64,000 nucleotides of DNA from Ulota crispa (GCA_963920765.1 OY987250.1:124001-188000); one strand, 5' to 3'. Positions 25,126-37,225 are shown, counted from the first letter of the stretch. Made by a program: numbers and translations. Notes: generated by a model not told the origin, from the letters alone.

Positions 25126-25273
25126 ATTCACTAGAAGAAAAAATTATCTTAAACAACTTGTTCACAACAACTCAAATGTCTTAAACAACTACACAATGAC
25201 TCAATTATAGTTGTTTAGGACACTTGCAGTCATTGTGAACCAGTTGTTTAGGACAAGATTTCTTCTAGTGATT
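25126..25273. mobile_element. 142-bp CACTA-type MITE with ATT target duplication
   Basis: The element is 25,129-25,270 and both termini read CACTAGAAGAAA inward. The 3-bp ATT flanks it at 25,126-25,128 and 25,271-25,273. CACTA ends and a 3-bp duplication are diagnostic of the En/Spm class. Subterminal words TTAAACAACT and AACAACT/GTTGTTTA repeat in both orientations. No coding frame. Confidence 0.88.
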
Positions 25274-25758
25274 TTTTACTTTCAATATTTCTACACTTTT
25301 CATGTAAGATTGTTTTTGTGCTCTTTCAAAAACTCAAATACAAAATTAATAGTACAATCATATACTTGCAATAAAAAAGATGCCAATTCTTCCATTTGAA
25401 AGTGGTTCTAAATGCCCTCAACATGTAACATATCATCTGTAAAAATGATTTGTTGTGAAGTAGCAATGTGCTTATATTCCCTGATTTGGTTATAATAAGC
25501 CGTTAACCATTGTTTAAGGGTTTTCTCTTCTAAGTACCAGGAAAAGAACAAACACCATATGCAAGAGATTGAGGTAATATTTTTATTTTAAAATTTTACC
25601 AATTAAGTTTCAATGTGAATGCGAATTCATATATAAGCTTCAAAGAGAATTATTTTTTTGCATGTTTTTTTTTAAAAGTCTAAATTGTAGGCTAATTTTT
25701 CATCTAATACTCTAAAGAAATATTAATAGTTGAAGATGGTAAAGTTTGACATCAAATA
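25274..25758. other. AT-rich spacer, nothing recognised
   Basis: No open frame or repeat of note on either strand. Confidence 0.5.
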
Positions 25759-25837
25759 TTAACCCCTAAATGCATGAGGCACCAAATTCTAGTGGTTTTT
25801 ACACTAAAATTTGGTGCCTTGGGCATTTAGGGGTTAA
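25759..25837. mobile_element. 79-bp hairpin with TTAACCCCTAAATG ends
   Basis: Arms TTAACCCCTAAATGC and GCATTTAGGGGTTAA, with inner arms GGCACCAAATT and AATTTGGTGCC, close an 18-nt loop. The outer TTAACCCCTAAA matches the ends of the 745-bp fold-back element at 14,197, suggesting a related TTAA-associated family. It could also be a very small deletion derivative. Confidence 0.6.
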
Positions 25838-26059
25838 AAAGAATTAAACTTTGTATTGGTGGATTGTTCTTCCAAATTATTGAATACAAGTGTCTCTTGC
25901 ATATGCTTGGGTTGTATCTCTTAATTTTGCATGACTTTTTAGGCGGCCTTTCACCCTCCCTTTCCTTGCCATTTCCTAGTTCTCCTCTCTTCAAATTGCT
26001 TTTCAACCTCCCTTTCCCTCCTTTTTCCTCTCCTTCTCCACTCGAATTTAAAATTTTGG
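25838..26059. other. Short spacer, pyrimidine-rich
   Basis: A C/T-rich segment (25,940-26,040) gives overlapping low-complexity open frames on both strands. No gene. Confidence 0.45.
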
Positions 26060-27382
26060 ATGACAAACTCGGGGGGGTCACTTAGTGTATTCCTTCAAAC
26101 CACGTGCAATAAAACTTTGGCCCCCATATTTTATGTTCTAAAACTTAAATAAAACAATGAAATAAAACAATATGAGTAGATTTTCCTACTTTGAAAGTTT
26201 ATGATATGAATTATTGATAATTTTATATGTTAATTATAATTAGTTACAAATTTTTGAAGCAAAATGATACATTGCAAATCTAAAAATAACTTTCAAACCC
26301 CTATTTTATATAAGAAAACATTGTTTAAAAAATACACAAAAAATTCTCAAAAATGATGCTCTATTGAAAGTTTATATTTCTTGAATATTGATGCAATGGT
26401 CATCTAAACGTGTTCTCTATAGTTATTTGAGTTGAAAAACATGCCATTTTAGTTTATTTTTCAACCTTCTCTAGAAATCATTTAATGAGTGATTGCAAGA
26501 AACACTTGTACTATTTCTTGTCCCCTTCACCTCTCGCATGTGCTTTTTGGCTTGTAACTTTTGCGTTTGCAAGTTCTTTTGAGCTAAAATTTCAGAGAAA
26601 GGTACATGTCATAGTTATAGACCTTCCATAATTTTTGCAGTTTTTAAAAAATTATTTTACTATTTTTAAATAGCCCCTGAATAAGTATCTATCTTGGCCA
26701 TTTTGGGGGGTTTTTAGTACTATTTTGGGTCCAAAAAGCTTTTCTAAGGCTATAATCAGGGATGTTGTTTATGGAGCATGCTTACACGCATTCATAGAAG
26801 GGTTTTGCAAAATTATGAATTCCATGGCATCTACAAAGTGGGCATCCTATCTCCCTTCATTGGCAAAATACAAAGAAATTCCTCAGCAAAGCAATTGTAC
26901 CATGTAAATGTGTTTAATGGGTTCTCAAATGTTTAGTTTTATTTTATTTTTTTGAATTATTTTACTATTTTCTAAAAAGCAAGAAAGAAATTGGCTTTTT
27001 GTTGGTGATTTTGTTTTGCGCATAACTTTTAGAATAAAATTTTCCTAGGTCTGAATTTTCATGAGTATGCTATTTTAAGTGCTTCACAAATTTTCCATAT
27101 ATTATTTTATTTAAAAATAAATTATTCCAAAAACTCGGTAGTACTACTAGTACTACAAGTACTATTGGTGTTTGAGACAAAATTGGGAAGTGTTTCTTGC
27201 AATCACCCTGATATATTATTTGGATTGGAGATTTTGGCAATAGAATCATATAGCCATGTTTAAACAATGCTCAAAATTATAAGTTGAAATCATAGTTTAT
27301 TAAGAAATAAATAGGGGTCAAAAAATCACTTTATTGCACGTGGTATACAATAGATACACTAAGTGACCCCCCCAATGACAAA
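26060..27382. mobile_element. 1.3-kb terminal-inverted-repeat element, 8-bp duplication
   Basis: The termini are GGGGGGGTCACTTAGTGTAT and, after a short mismatch, CCACGTGCAATAAA, both present inverted at the right end (27,310-27,374). ATGACAAA occurs directly outside each end (26,060-26,067 and 27,375-27,382). Inner pieces such as GTGATTGCAAGAAACACTT also recur inverted (26,490; 27,190), so old arms extend inward. No transposase frame. An 8-9 bp duplication fits hAT or Mutator-like elements, and I cannot choose between them. Confidence 0.7.
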
Positions 27383-27389
27383 TAAACAT

Positions 27390-27910
27390 GTAATGCTTAA
27401 TACCCAGACAAACAAACAAACAATGAAGCTTTATAATACACAAGTATGCACCACGCGTATAAATATTTTATGTGAATTTTTACCCACCCTTTTGCTACTT
27501 CTTCCTCTTCTTTGCCCTTGAATTACAAAATCTGAGTAACATAGAGACATCCAATGCTATAGAGATTTTCAAACTTATAATGCTTCAAAATATCAAATTT
27601 GAAAATTTTAATGACTTCACAACTCCAAATGAATTTTTGAAATTCAAATGACTTTCCATGTTTCAAAATGATTGTTCACCAAAATTCCAATGACTATTCA
27701 CATTTCCAAATGACTCTTCACCCTCACTTTAGGTGCCCTTTCCTCTTCCTTTGTGATGTTTCCTTTGAGTGCCCTTTTCTCTCTTTTCTACCCTCTCTAT
27801 TAGAAATTGTGGTGTTAATAGAGAATTTATGGCATGACACATCATTATATCATGAGACACTTGTACATGAGACAGACACACCACACTTTAAAATATAGAT
27901 AGGTGAGTCT
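27390..27910. repeat. Inverted dispersed copy of the 7.4-8.9 kb repeat
   Basis: Reversed, it shows the same order of blocks: CTCATGATATAATGATG, AATTCTCTATTAACA, AATTTCTAATAGAGAGGG, AGGGCACTCAAAGG and so on. There is no MITE at the position occupied in unit 1. Confidence 0.55.
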
Positions 27911-28973
27911 TGTAATTCATTTACCAAGGTAAATGAATAGTGGTGAGATTTTCAATAAGGCACTTTTAAATTTAACCCTTTAAGGACCACGCGACCATAT
28001 TTTGGTTGCTGGGGGTGGTTTTTGGCCAATAGGTTGAAATTGCTCAATAATTTGGAATTTGGTCTTGAAGTACGCATGTGATTACAAGAATTTTGCATCC
28101 ATCTAAAAAAATAACAATGCAATCAGATGTGTGAGTTGACAATAATGGTATTTATACGGCATGGCTTCATAATGTATCCATTTTTTGTCAAAGATGGATC
28201 AAAGCAATAACACAATACATCAAGTACGTAAGAAGAATGCCAAATGTCAATTGCACAATTCTAAAAAAGTTCAAATTGATTAAAAAATACGCTTGTATTG
28301 TTTTCCTACACAATAGTAGTATAATTGTAGTATTTGAAGATCTACTAAAACGGTGTTGTCAATTTGGCTTTAAAATTTGTCATCCTTCATTTAAGGCCAT
28401 TAGAGCCAATTTGGGATCCTGAGAGGGCCCTTTGAATTTCCCACGGTGTGGATGCAAGGACGTTGCCCCTTAAAAAATTCTAGTACATCCTTATTGGCAC
28501 TATTTGTGTTGAATTGGATTGCCAGCATTGACTTCAGGAGGTGCGGCCAGTCATATTGTTTGCTTGTGTATAGCTTGTACTTGCCTTTAAACATTGAAAC
28601 AATTGAGTTGAAGGACTGGTGCGAGTTTAGACTAGTTTTTGTGCTGTCCTTGCTACATCCTCAAAAGAGATACTTTGTACCTAGCTATCCTTATTTTAAT
28701 CTACCCTTGAGAATAAAAAATAGATAAATGTTGCCATGGAGGAAGACACATAGGCACAAGGGAGACACAACAGCAATTGAAATGGCGGGAGAGGTGAAGA
28801 ATTACCAAGGACATTGACATACAGCTAGGAATGAACAATTTACTTAATCAGTTGTCCATATTTGGAGAAGAATGTGTAGTTGCAGCCGCAAGGTGTTGAA
28901 GTAGCCGATCACTGATCACACAAAGTTGAGTTCCTGCACGTCTCCATTGTGAACTCATGCTGCTTGCAGTTGA
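27911..28973. other. Spacer with weak coding remnants
   Basis: A TTTAACCCTTTAAGGACCAC word at about 27,976 resembles one end of the TTAA-type elements, but no partner is found. Open frames at 28,237-28,422 (plus) and 28,400-28,594 (minus) overlap without motifs. Confidence 0.35.
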
Positions 28974-30211
28974 ATGCCTGCACTATTAGATTGTAGCTGC
29001 ATTGGTAGAATAGTTGGGAGAATGTTGCGCAATTGTGTGCCAAAGCTAGAAGTATGTAGCATTGTTGTTTACAACAACCAAGATGTCAATGGAGCGTGGA
29101 TACCAATGCCATTGGAGATTGATTTGTGGGTGACACTACGAGCTGCATCTAGAGGCCATTGGGGAAGGGATGCTCAGGCTCATGGTGAAGAATCTGGTGC
29201 GGGAGCATGGAAGGCCCAGATCAAGTAGTTCAGATGGAGTGTTGAAGGTGCTACACTTACACAAGGACCCAAGCTAGAAGCAATCTTGGTGAGGCATGCT
29301 TACCTATGTAAACAAATTCAGTTGGATTATGTTGTCGCCCATCACAAGCCGCGTTGTGCCAACTACTTGTACGCATTGTTTTGGGAAGACTAGCTGCACC
29401 TCTCTTTAATACTAGACCTTATCCTTGTGTTGTATCACAAAGTGGAAGAAGCTATTAGGAACAAGAGACGCCATCATGACTTAATGGATAATGGCACCTT
29501 CTATCTAATAATAGTGTATGTACCGCCAGCAGTAGTTGAACTATTTGGTCATTCAGAACTAATTCCATTGCCAGTTTTAGATGAACCTGATTGGCCAATA
29601 CTTGACATGCAGACCTCTAAGGCATTCCGTTACAGACTGGCCACTGACTTTGCGGCCGCAATGAAACCTGTCCATCGGAAGCAAGGCTGCTCATATCTAG
29701 TGGTTTTTGCCCATGCATGTAATGGTTGATCTCTTTGCAATAGCAGCAAAGGACGTGCGTCGGACAGCAACCATGTACATATTTAAGGGTCCCAATCCTG
29801 ACCTACTGAGCAATCTCATGGACCCTAGTTGGATGGAGAAGTTTGTTATTGGTTAAGACAATTACCAAGTGTGTGGTGACTGTAGGTTCCATCATCTTTT
29901 GATACCATCTTAGGCGGCAAGTTTTGTATGCTAATTTCTAGTACGCAAAATTCAGAGCTGGTCTTGGAAGAGATAATTGGATTGCCATAGACCACTTAAT
30001 AGTTCCAGAAATGATGAAGATGACGGTCCAATTTGGCAACATGGAGCTGCCTTCTTTTGAGGTTGGTAAGTTGTGGCTAGTGTCTCACATTCAACATGAA
30101 ATTGCCATTGTATTAGGCAGAGAGTGTGTTCTAGATGAGTACGACCTCTTTATTGAACGACCTGGTCTTCCAGCATTCAAGGTAATTAAGCTATGGAGTT
30201 CTAGCAAATGA
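28974..30211 (+). pseudogene. Decayed coding sequence of unknown family
   Basis: Three plus-strand open frames (28,974-29,228; 29,427-29,729; 30,011-30,211) have more protein-like composition than their surroundings. Examples are the segments VVELFGHSELIPLPVLDEP and VLDEYDLFIERPGLPAFKV. Stops and frame changes separate them and no introns are obvious. I do not recognise the family. It may be a captured gene piece or the coding part of an unidentified transposon next to the CACTA element. Confidence 0.4.
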
Positions 30212-30719
30212 ATATGAAATTCAATGACTGGGTTTAGGATTTAGGATTATGCTTTAAGTGGCCATAGATGTACACTGACATGATTTCTGCTCATGTTTCT
30301 CTAGATTAATGCAAGGAGCGAGCAAAATATGGAAATACAGTAAATGCTGCCGACAAATAGGAGGATGACAATGGTTTTAGCATAGTAGAAGTAGTGCAGT
30401 GGATATGTGAAGATTGCCATAGACATTGACATGAGGTTTTAAAATTGTGATTCTACTTAATTTTGAAATTGCATTTGCAATTGTAATTCAATGTCTACAT
30501 TGCTTATTTATATGTGGTGGAACAAATTACGTTGCTAAGTTGCTTTAGTATTTGCCATTTAGGGCATCAATTGTAAACACTTTTTTTGGTTCAAAACACT
30601 TAAGCTGAAGTGCAAAAGATAACTTACAACTCTCCTACCTTCACTAAGATTCTTGCACTAACTACACATAAATACTCTAAATTGGTGTATATTACAATAA
30701 CATTACAAGGAAACGGCCT

Positions 30720-31690
30720 TTTTATGACTAGGCTTTTGAGTCCAAAAAGTCAGAAAAACCAAAAATTGACTAGACTTTCTGCAGTCATTTCGTAGTCATC
30801 CCGGTCAAGTCATATGCACAGATGACTGGCAATCATTTGGGTGGGCCAGTTGTTCCCAATGGAGTTTAGGGACCTCAATGGAGACTTGGCATGGGATTCT
30901 CAATCTCATGACTCTGTGTAGTAATGTTCTCTAACTGATATGACTATCTGCAGTCATAACCTATGACTACACGTAGTCATATCTAGTGGTTTAGGTGATA
31001 GTTGAACTCTCTTTAGTCATCAATTTCAATGTTTTTTAGGGTGGATCAATGACTATGGTAAGTCATTTTGGATTACATGATAACTTGTTCTAGTCAAGTT
31101 TAGGAGAGTTTAGGGGTTTAGTTAATTGTATGGTTAAGGATGACTTACACTAGTTAGATTTGTGTTAATTGTTACTAATACTAGTCATGACGGCAAAAAT
31201 TATGATTACATTTGGGTAGAGATGTGGTTTAGGGCCATATGACTATGGACAGTCATTATGGGATTCTAGTTATGACTAAACTTAGTCATTCTTGGCCAAA
31301 TTATGCATGGGTTGAGGGGGTTTAGTCTCAACAACTATGACTACATACTGTCATAGTTGAGTCATATTATGACTACCAACAGTTATTTAAACGTTTTTTG
31401 GTAGTGTTTGGGAGTGTGTTTTGTTAGTTTTGGGATTTAGGTTAGGACTAGAGATAGTGAGTTTAGATCCATAGATGACTACGTGCAGTCATAGGGACTC
31501 TTTAAAAGGGTTTAGACAATTGCATGGATATTACTCTAGGTAGCCACATATGAGAAATATGGCAAGGTAGGTTTGCAGTATTGACTACATGTAGCTATAT
31601 CTTCACACTATAGTGATTGCTGCCAGTCATACGACACTACTTGCATGCATTGAAGTGACTAACACAAGTCAGAAATTTGTACTCAAGGGG
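30720..31690. repeat. Left subterminal array of 16-bp TGACTA motifs
   Basis: At least nine copies of the form TGACTA-N4-(T/C/A)AGTCA or a one-base variant occur, for example TGACTATCTGCAGTCA, TGACTACACGTAGTCA, TGACTATGGACAGTCA and TGACTACGTGCAGTCA. Half-sites lie between them. Arrays of short motifs near the ends are where TNPA-type proteins bind in known CACTA elements, and this one likely plays that role. Confidence 0.8.
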
Positions 31691-32136
31691 AAAGGGTGGT
31701 TAATTCATTATAATAATGAAGTAACACAAGGTGGGAGGCCTCCATATACAAGCAAGGCCTAAACCCTAAGCTACCTCTTTAAGCGTGGATGCGAGGTATA
31801 TGAAGTGGACATGCCAAATCACAAACTGTCCAATGGCACCTATGGTCTCCCCCGGGGGGTCATCTAGGGTAACATGCTCATATAACTCAAAGCTATCGTC
31901 AAAGTTTTGAATTATGGCCAATGCCACGTGCTAAAGGAGTACATTTTTACCGTGCAAGAGCTTGTCTTTGTCCTTGTGCATTTTCCCCATAGCAACTATC
32001 TTGCCCTCCTTGCCTACCTTGTAATTGAAGATCTCATATACAAATCCCACTATAGGAACAACTATGTGAAAGACTTTAGCCTTCCCTAGAACAACTAATG
32101 AATCTGGTGGGATAGGCCGAATCTCATGGCCACTAG
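31691..32136. other. CACTA interior left of the LTR-like insertion
   Basis: Moderately GC sequence with a short plus-strand frame (31,907-32,089) and no recognisable product. No 5-bp duplication links the two edges of the neighbouring insertion. Confidence 0.4.
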
Positions 32137-35100
32137 TGTGAGTTCCAGATTCAACACCAGAAGTCTTGAATTCATTTTTTGTTTCACTTAGCTTTGAAAT
32201 TACGTTGATATAAGTGGAATAGCCATTTTTGTTGATTTGGATTAGTTAGACCAATAAATTAGCGGTACGCCATTTACCCTACCGCATTTGATCAGTCATA
32301 AAGAGTGACTTGGTGAGAATTAGTAGTTATTAGGGAGTTTGAATGACACACATACTAGGGGCTTGGGATCCCTTCTAAAAGTTCATACTAACCTAATTAG
32401 AGAGGATTAGTTTAGGATTTGCTACTAGGGGCTTGGGATCCCCTCCAAAAGTCCCCACTAACCTAATTAGAGAGGGTTAGTTTAGGCATAGATTAGCTAA
32501 GCCATGGCCAAGGGCCACATCACCTAGTTCACATTACAATATCAATTTGGTGCATCCATGCCCAAGGTTCCCAAGACTTTCCACTTTCCAAAGAGTGTGA
32601 TTCCAAGCAGTCAACCCTACTAGGCTACCAGTCAACCCCGGTCAAAGGAAGTTGACCAATGGCAATAAAATGCCACCAAAATTCATGAAAGAGTTTCTCA
32701 AGGATTTATGAAGATCCCCCAAGTTTCAAGTTGTTTCGATAGCAGCAAGACCTCAAACGATGACATCCATCCAATTTCAAGAAGGTGCACAACATCCAAT
32801 TTCAAGATTGTATCCATTTGGAGCCCAATTGATGGAAGCAATGAGTGTTTCCCGGCTCCTCCAAAAATGTTGGAAGACCTTAGGAAGTCAATTTCTCAAT
32901 TTGGTATGAATTCCCAATTTTAGATTTTTCATCTATCCACCCCTAACCCTTCATTCAAGTTTTCCGACGCCTCGTAGCTTGGAATTGGGAGTGTGAACAA
33001 CCTAAACCGGCTATTTTGGGTCCAAGGAATCCAATGCCACCATTTGTTTGTTGTTTGGAGCTATGCTCCAAAAGTTATGGCGAATTCATCCAGACTTCAT
33101 CCAATTTTGAGTTTTCTAAGATTTTAGGTAGATTTCAAGGGATCTATGGATCTCCTTGATAAAGGGCCGAGGTGTCCTCCCCTAAAAGTATAAAGGGAGG
33201 CCCACCTCCTCCCAAATGATCGTTCTCAGCACTTTCCTCATCCCTCCATGTTTTAGATCATTTGCCATCATACCTCATTGTCCTCTTTTTGGTTACCAAC
33301 ACTCACTCCCTTCCCTTGTGCTTAGGAAGAGAGTTGTTCTCTTTGTCTTTGGTCATACTAACCCCTAGGAAGTTGGATTACGATTGGCAATGCCGCTCTT
33401 CCATACTTCCTAGAAGTCCTAGTTCTTTTTCAGGCTGCTTAGTTAGTTGTCCTAACCACTAGTTAGAATAGACCCTCTCCTGAGGAGGATTGGCTTACCA
33501 CTGCCATTACCAAAACTCCTTTGCCAACCCAAGCCCTCCTAGCAGTTCTTTTGGAATTCTTCCAGCTCAGCCTTAGCTTGGCTAGTTGTCTTGATTCCTG
33601 AGGCAACTCTCTGAGAAACCGCTTTGCTCATCAATCCCATCAGCTTGAGGCCCTGCCTTGCTTACGGATTCCATCAGCTAGTGGCATTCCCTTGCACGCA
33701 GTCCCCTCAAGCTAGCCGCTTTGGCCCCTTCAATGTCCTATCTTGGCCTTAGCCCCTTTTCCCTCTTGAATCCAGCAAGCTCAGTCTCTCGGCTCACAAC
33801 CCATTTTCTATTTTGAGTCCAGCAGCTTAGTCCTCACAAGCTCACAGCCTCCTTTTCTATTCGAGTCGAGCAGCTCAGTCTCTTGAGCTCACAACCCATT
33901 TTCTCTCAAGTCCAGTTGCTCAATCCCTCTCAAATTCACGAGCTCAATCTCTATTCAAGTCTAGCAGCTCAGTCCTTCTCAAATTCACAGCTCAGTCTCT
34001 CAAGTCCAGCAAGCCCAGTCTCTCTCAAAGCTCGCAACCTAGTCTCTCTTGAGTCCAGCAGCTCAATCCCTCTTAGGTTCACGAGCTCAACCCTCCTTCA
34101 AGTCTAGCCACTCGGACTCTTGCCCTTTGTTCACAAGCTTAGTCTCACTCAAATTCACAAGCTCAGTCTCCCTTGAGTCCATAGCTCAGTTGTCCTTCGA
34201 GACCAACAGCCAATCTCTCTCAAAGCTTACGAGCTTAGTCCCTCCTTCGAGACTAGCAACCAATCTCTCTTAAAGCTCACAAACTCAGTCCCTTCTTTGA
34301 GTCCATAGCTCAATCCTCCCTTGAGTTCACAGCTCAATCCCTCTTGAATCTACCCTCTACCCTTGAATTCCCTACTCCGGCGCTCTGCCCTCGCATTCCC
34401 TAGGTCCGGCACTCTGCCTCACATTCCCAAGGTCCGGCACTCTGCCCCCGAGTTCCCAAGGCCCAACACTTTGCCCTCAAATTCCCTAGTTCGGTGCTCT
34501 GCCTTGCATTCCTAAGGTCTGGCACTTTGCCCTTGAGTTTCCAAGGCCCGGCACTGTGCCCTCAAATTCCCTAGTCCGGCATTTTGTCTCGCATTCTCAA
34601 GGTCCGGCGCTCTGCCTTGCATTCCCAAGGTCCGGCGCTCTACCTCGCATTCCCAAGGTCTGGCACTTTGCCCTTGGATTCCCAAGGTCCGGCACTTTGC
34701 CTTGCATCCCTAAGTTTGGCATTCTGCCCTTCAAATTTCCTAGTTGGTATCGGCCCTTGATTCCCTTTGGTGGCTAGCGATAGTCTCTCGCAAAGCCTGT
34801 AGCTCAATCTCTCGCAAGCCCGTTCAATCCCCGGAGTCAGACCCCCCTAGCCCTCACCCCCTGCAATACCCAACTGTGATACCTGGCCCGCCGGATCTCA
34901 ACCCCTCGACTTTGGGCTTTAGACCCTGCCTTGCCAAGCTAGTAAGCTCAATTTACATAATTTAGAATATTTTGACTTAAGGAAATTGGGTCCCTTAATT
35001 GGGCTCACCCACTTTTTGGCTTACTAATTATTTAATCAATTGTTCCAAAGCACGTAGAGATCTTTGGATTTGCTTAGCTTAGAAGTTGCTTTCATAGTGC

Positions 35101-35687
35101 ACATGGGAAACCGCAAACCATCATACATCCATCATTGACCAGATAAGAGGATAATCCTTGGCATTCGGGGTACAATTGTGACTAATCCAAGGATCAGTGT
35201 AATCCTCAACCTGTGTGGCTAGAAGCCGGTTTATGTTGTGATTATTCATCATAAGATAATTATATAAACCGGGCCATTCAAAAGGGTTAACTTAGTGACT
35301 CACTAGAGTGTTGTGATTAGTTGTCCCTAGGAGTAGAGCCACAACATGTTCAATCCTCCACCACCCTATTCCTACTTGCGCTGACATAGAGGCCGTTCAT
35401 GACCAAGCCATGGGGTATGTTGAACACCACGACAAGGTATGATTACTGATCTTTCCATTTCATTTAACCACGTCATCGACACGTGATATATCAAATAGAC
35501 CGTTCCCTTCTTTGCTCATCATTGTATGTTGTAGGCTTGTTAGTAAAGATCCATTGATTGGAAGGCATCTTTAGTTGGAAATCTACAACCAACCCCACCC
35601 TCTTGCTATGTTAGCCCAATTACTAGTTTTGTTAGAACTTGGTTGTGCTTGCATTCACTTCTTGAGGGGGAGGTTTGAGCACTCACA
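32137..35687 (+). mobile_element. LTR-like unit, copy 1 (3.55 kb), inside the CACTA element
   Basis: It begins TGTGAGTTCCAGATTCA and ends GCACTCACA, so the terminal 7 bp TGTGAGT/ACTCACA form a perfect inverted repeat in the TG...CA style of LTRs. A second copy lies at 52,577-55,887. A conserved TATA box (33,189) follows the words AGGGATCTATGGATCTCCTTGAT in both copies. The middle (33,760-34,760) consists of degenerate minisatellites (CAGCTCAGTCTCTCAAG type, then GGTCCGGCACTCTGCC type). No gag-pol, primer site or polypurine tract adjoins it, so it is best read as a solo LTR. The 5-bp flanks (ACTAG, TCCTT) do not match. Confidence 0.65.
33760..34760. repeat. Two minisatellites inside LTR-like copy 1
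   Basis: 33,760-34,350 repeats a unit near AGTCCAGCAGCTCAGTCTCT. 34,370-34,740 repeats a unit of about 35 bp centred on CCAAGGTCCGGCACTCTGCC. Neither family appears in the equivalent place of copy 2. Confidence 0.8.
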
Positions 35688-35930
35688 TCCTTTCCTTTCC
35701 GTTGTGCCATTTGGAATTCTACTTCAAGGGGTGTGGAAGGCCTCTCCAAATCTTTGGCCTACAATGATAAAAACCATGTAATGAGTTTAGGAACTTGGTA
35801 GAAAGAGTTCATACACAACATTCATACAATTTTTAGACCTACAAGCCATACGAGACAAGCTCCACAAACATTTTCAAGACCAAGACAATATAGTGAATAA
35901 GGTACTTACTAAGGTGTCTTGCACATCCTC
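35688..35930. other. CACTA interior right of the LTR-like insertion
   Basis: Short stretch between the LTR-like unit and the TNPA-like gene. No feature recognised. Confidence 0.4.
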
Positions 35931-36750
35931 CTTTGTGCGCCCTCTAGTTGAAGGAATCTGTACCATGGAGCAAGAAGCTTTCAGCCTGTTGGCTTCCTAA
36001 ATCTTCCTCTCGCTCTCAATGAGGGTGCAAAGGTTGGCCCAATGGTCTGCTTGCACCAACTCGGGCATCTTGTAACCCGCTAGCATGTGCCTCTTCATTT
36101 GGTACCTCTTGGTCTTGAGCTGCTCCTTCAGCTCAAAGTTGAAAGCATCGTTTGAGACGCGGCCTAACCCACCCACGTAGTCAAAGGTGCTATCCACGCA
36201 GTCTTTCACCGCCAACAACATGCCCTTGCTACAACGGTCATACTTATCCACACTGAATCAATATCTTGGGTATGACCTCTAAGACATTGAAGCCACCTAT
36301 AACGATTGTCACCCTTGGGTACCCCATCTGCATTGACCTCCACTATATTGCAAAGGTCAATGGTAGTCTCTCGCAGCGCGGCTTGGTCCATCTAGGCCTT
36401 CAAGGCCCTACCCCTCTTCCCGTGTTGATCTCCTCCAAGAGGCCGTATGCTTCCTCCTTCAAGCAATGGAGCCCTTTGTTGAGCTCCACGTTGCTGTAGC
36501 AATTTTTGCTTTTGCAAAATCTCCAATTGCTTTTGCAACAACCACATCTCAAGGTCCAGGGAATCCGGATCCTGCAGCTCCACCTCCACAGGCTCCTCCT
36601 TTGGGAAGGACTTGTCTTGAAACACCCAGTGAGCAATTGCCGGCTGCGCATACCCCATGCCCTCCTGAATGTAGTCAAATTCCTCATCCACCTCCTTGTC
36701 ACCCATCTTCTTCAGCGTCCTCTGCAACGTCCCACTTAGAAACTTGGATG
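35931..36750 (-). pseudogene. TNPA/Ptta-like (Transposase_24-type) protein gene, broken
   Basis: Reading leftward from 36,727, a glutamine-rich helix (KQLEILQKQKLLQQ) is followed by an in-frame TAG. The frame then resumes with VEVNADGVPKGDNRY and a YKMPEL-to-WANLCTLIESE stretch, after a frameshift near 36,250. A TAG then precedes EANRLKASC and a GTAAGT donor. The order (N-DG-P-G-N motif, basic middle, W-x2-L-x5-E, N-R, R-G) resembles the plant transposase family Ptta/En/Spm (Transposase_24), the TNPA-like DNA-binding partner of TNP2. It points away from the TNP2 gene, so the two would be transcribed divergently. The family call is by pattern only. Confidence 0.5.
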
Positions 36751-36829
36751 ACCTCTACACTCAAGCCTATTAAATACAATTCCTTTAATGTGACAAGATA
36801 TCAAATGGTTTAGGCTTTAGACAAAGCAA

Positions 36830-37060
36830 TCCAACAAAGTCACTGCAACATGCCTAAATACTGACTATAGGAGGTCAGCAAATGTTTAAGCAACCTACAG
36901 ATGTGACTAACCAGAGTCCAAAAGTTGGTGGCCAAAATGAAGCAATGACTACACCGAGTCATATGATTGCCCTTTGAAGTGAATCAATGACTATGGCCAG
37001 TCATATGACTAGCCTAAATGAATCAATGACTACACCTACTCAAGACAGCAGCGCTCTTGC
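36830..37060. repeat. Internal cluster of 16-bp TGACTA motifs
   Basis: Contains TGACTACACCGAGTCA, TGACTATGGCCAGTCA and TGACTACACCTACTCA in about 100 bp, just upstream of the minus-strand TNPA-like gene, where they could act on its promoter. Confidence 0.7.
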
Positions 37061-37225
37061 AACAAGTAATACCATTCACGGAAATCCCATTGTCAATAAT
37101 GAACATGGCCCCGCAATAGTCAATTCTCCATGACATCAATGCCAACTTGAAGAACAAAGAATCCATCCCACCCCTAAGCCCCTAGGTTTGACTAGCAACA
37201 CCAAAAACTGAAAAAAGGGGCATCA

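Noticed and set aside
17059-29659. GCGGCCGC octamers at 17,059 and 29,652 in AT-rich DNA (also 19,090 in RPL9), suggesting cloning-vector joints
   Set aside because: No vector sequence adjoins them, and the surrounding repeats continue across the sites.
35665-35680. CTTGAGGGGGAGG near the end of the LTR-like unit as a polypurine tract marking a different LTR start
   Set aside because: Similarity between the two copies runs on past it and stops together at CACTCACA, which pairs with the TGTGAGT start.
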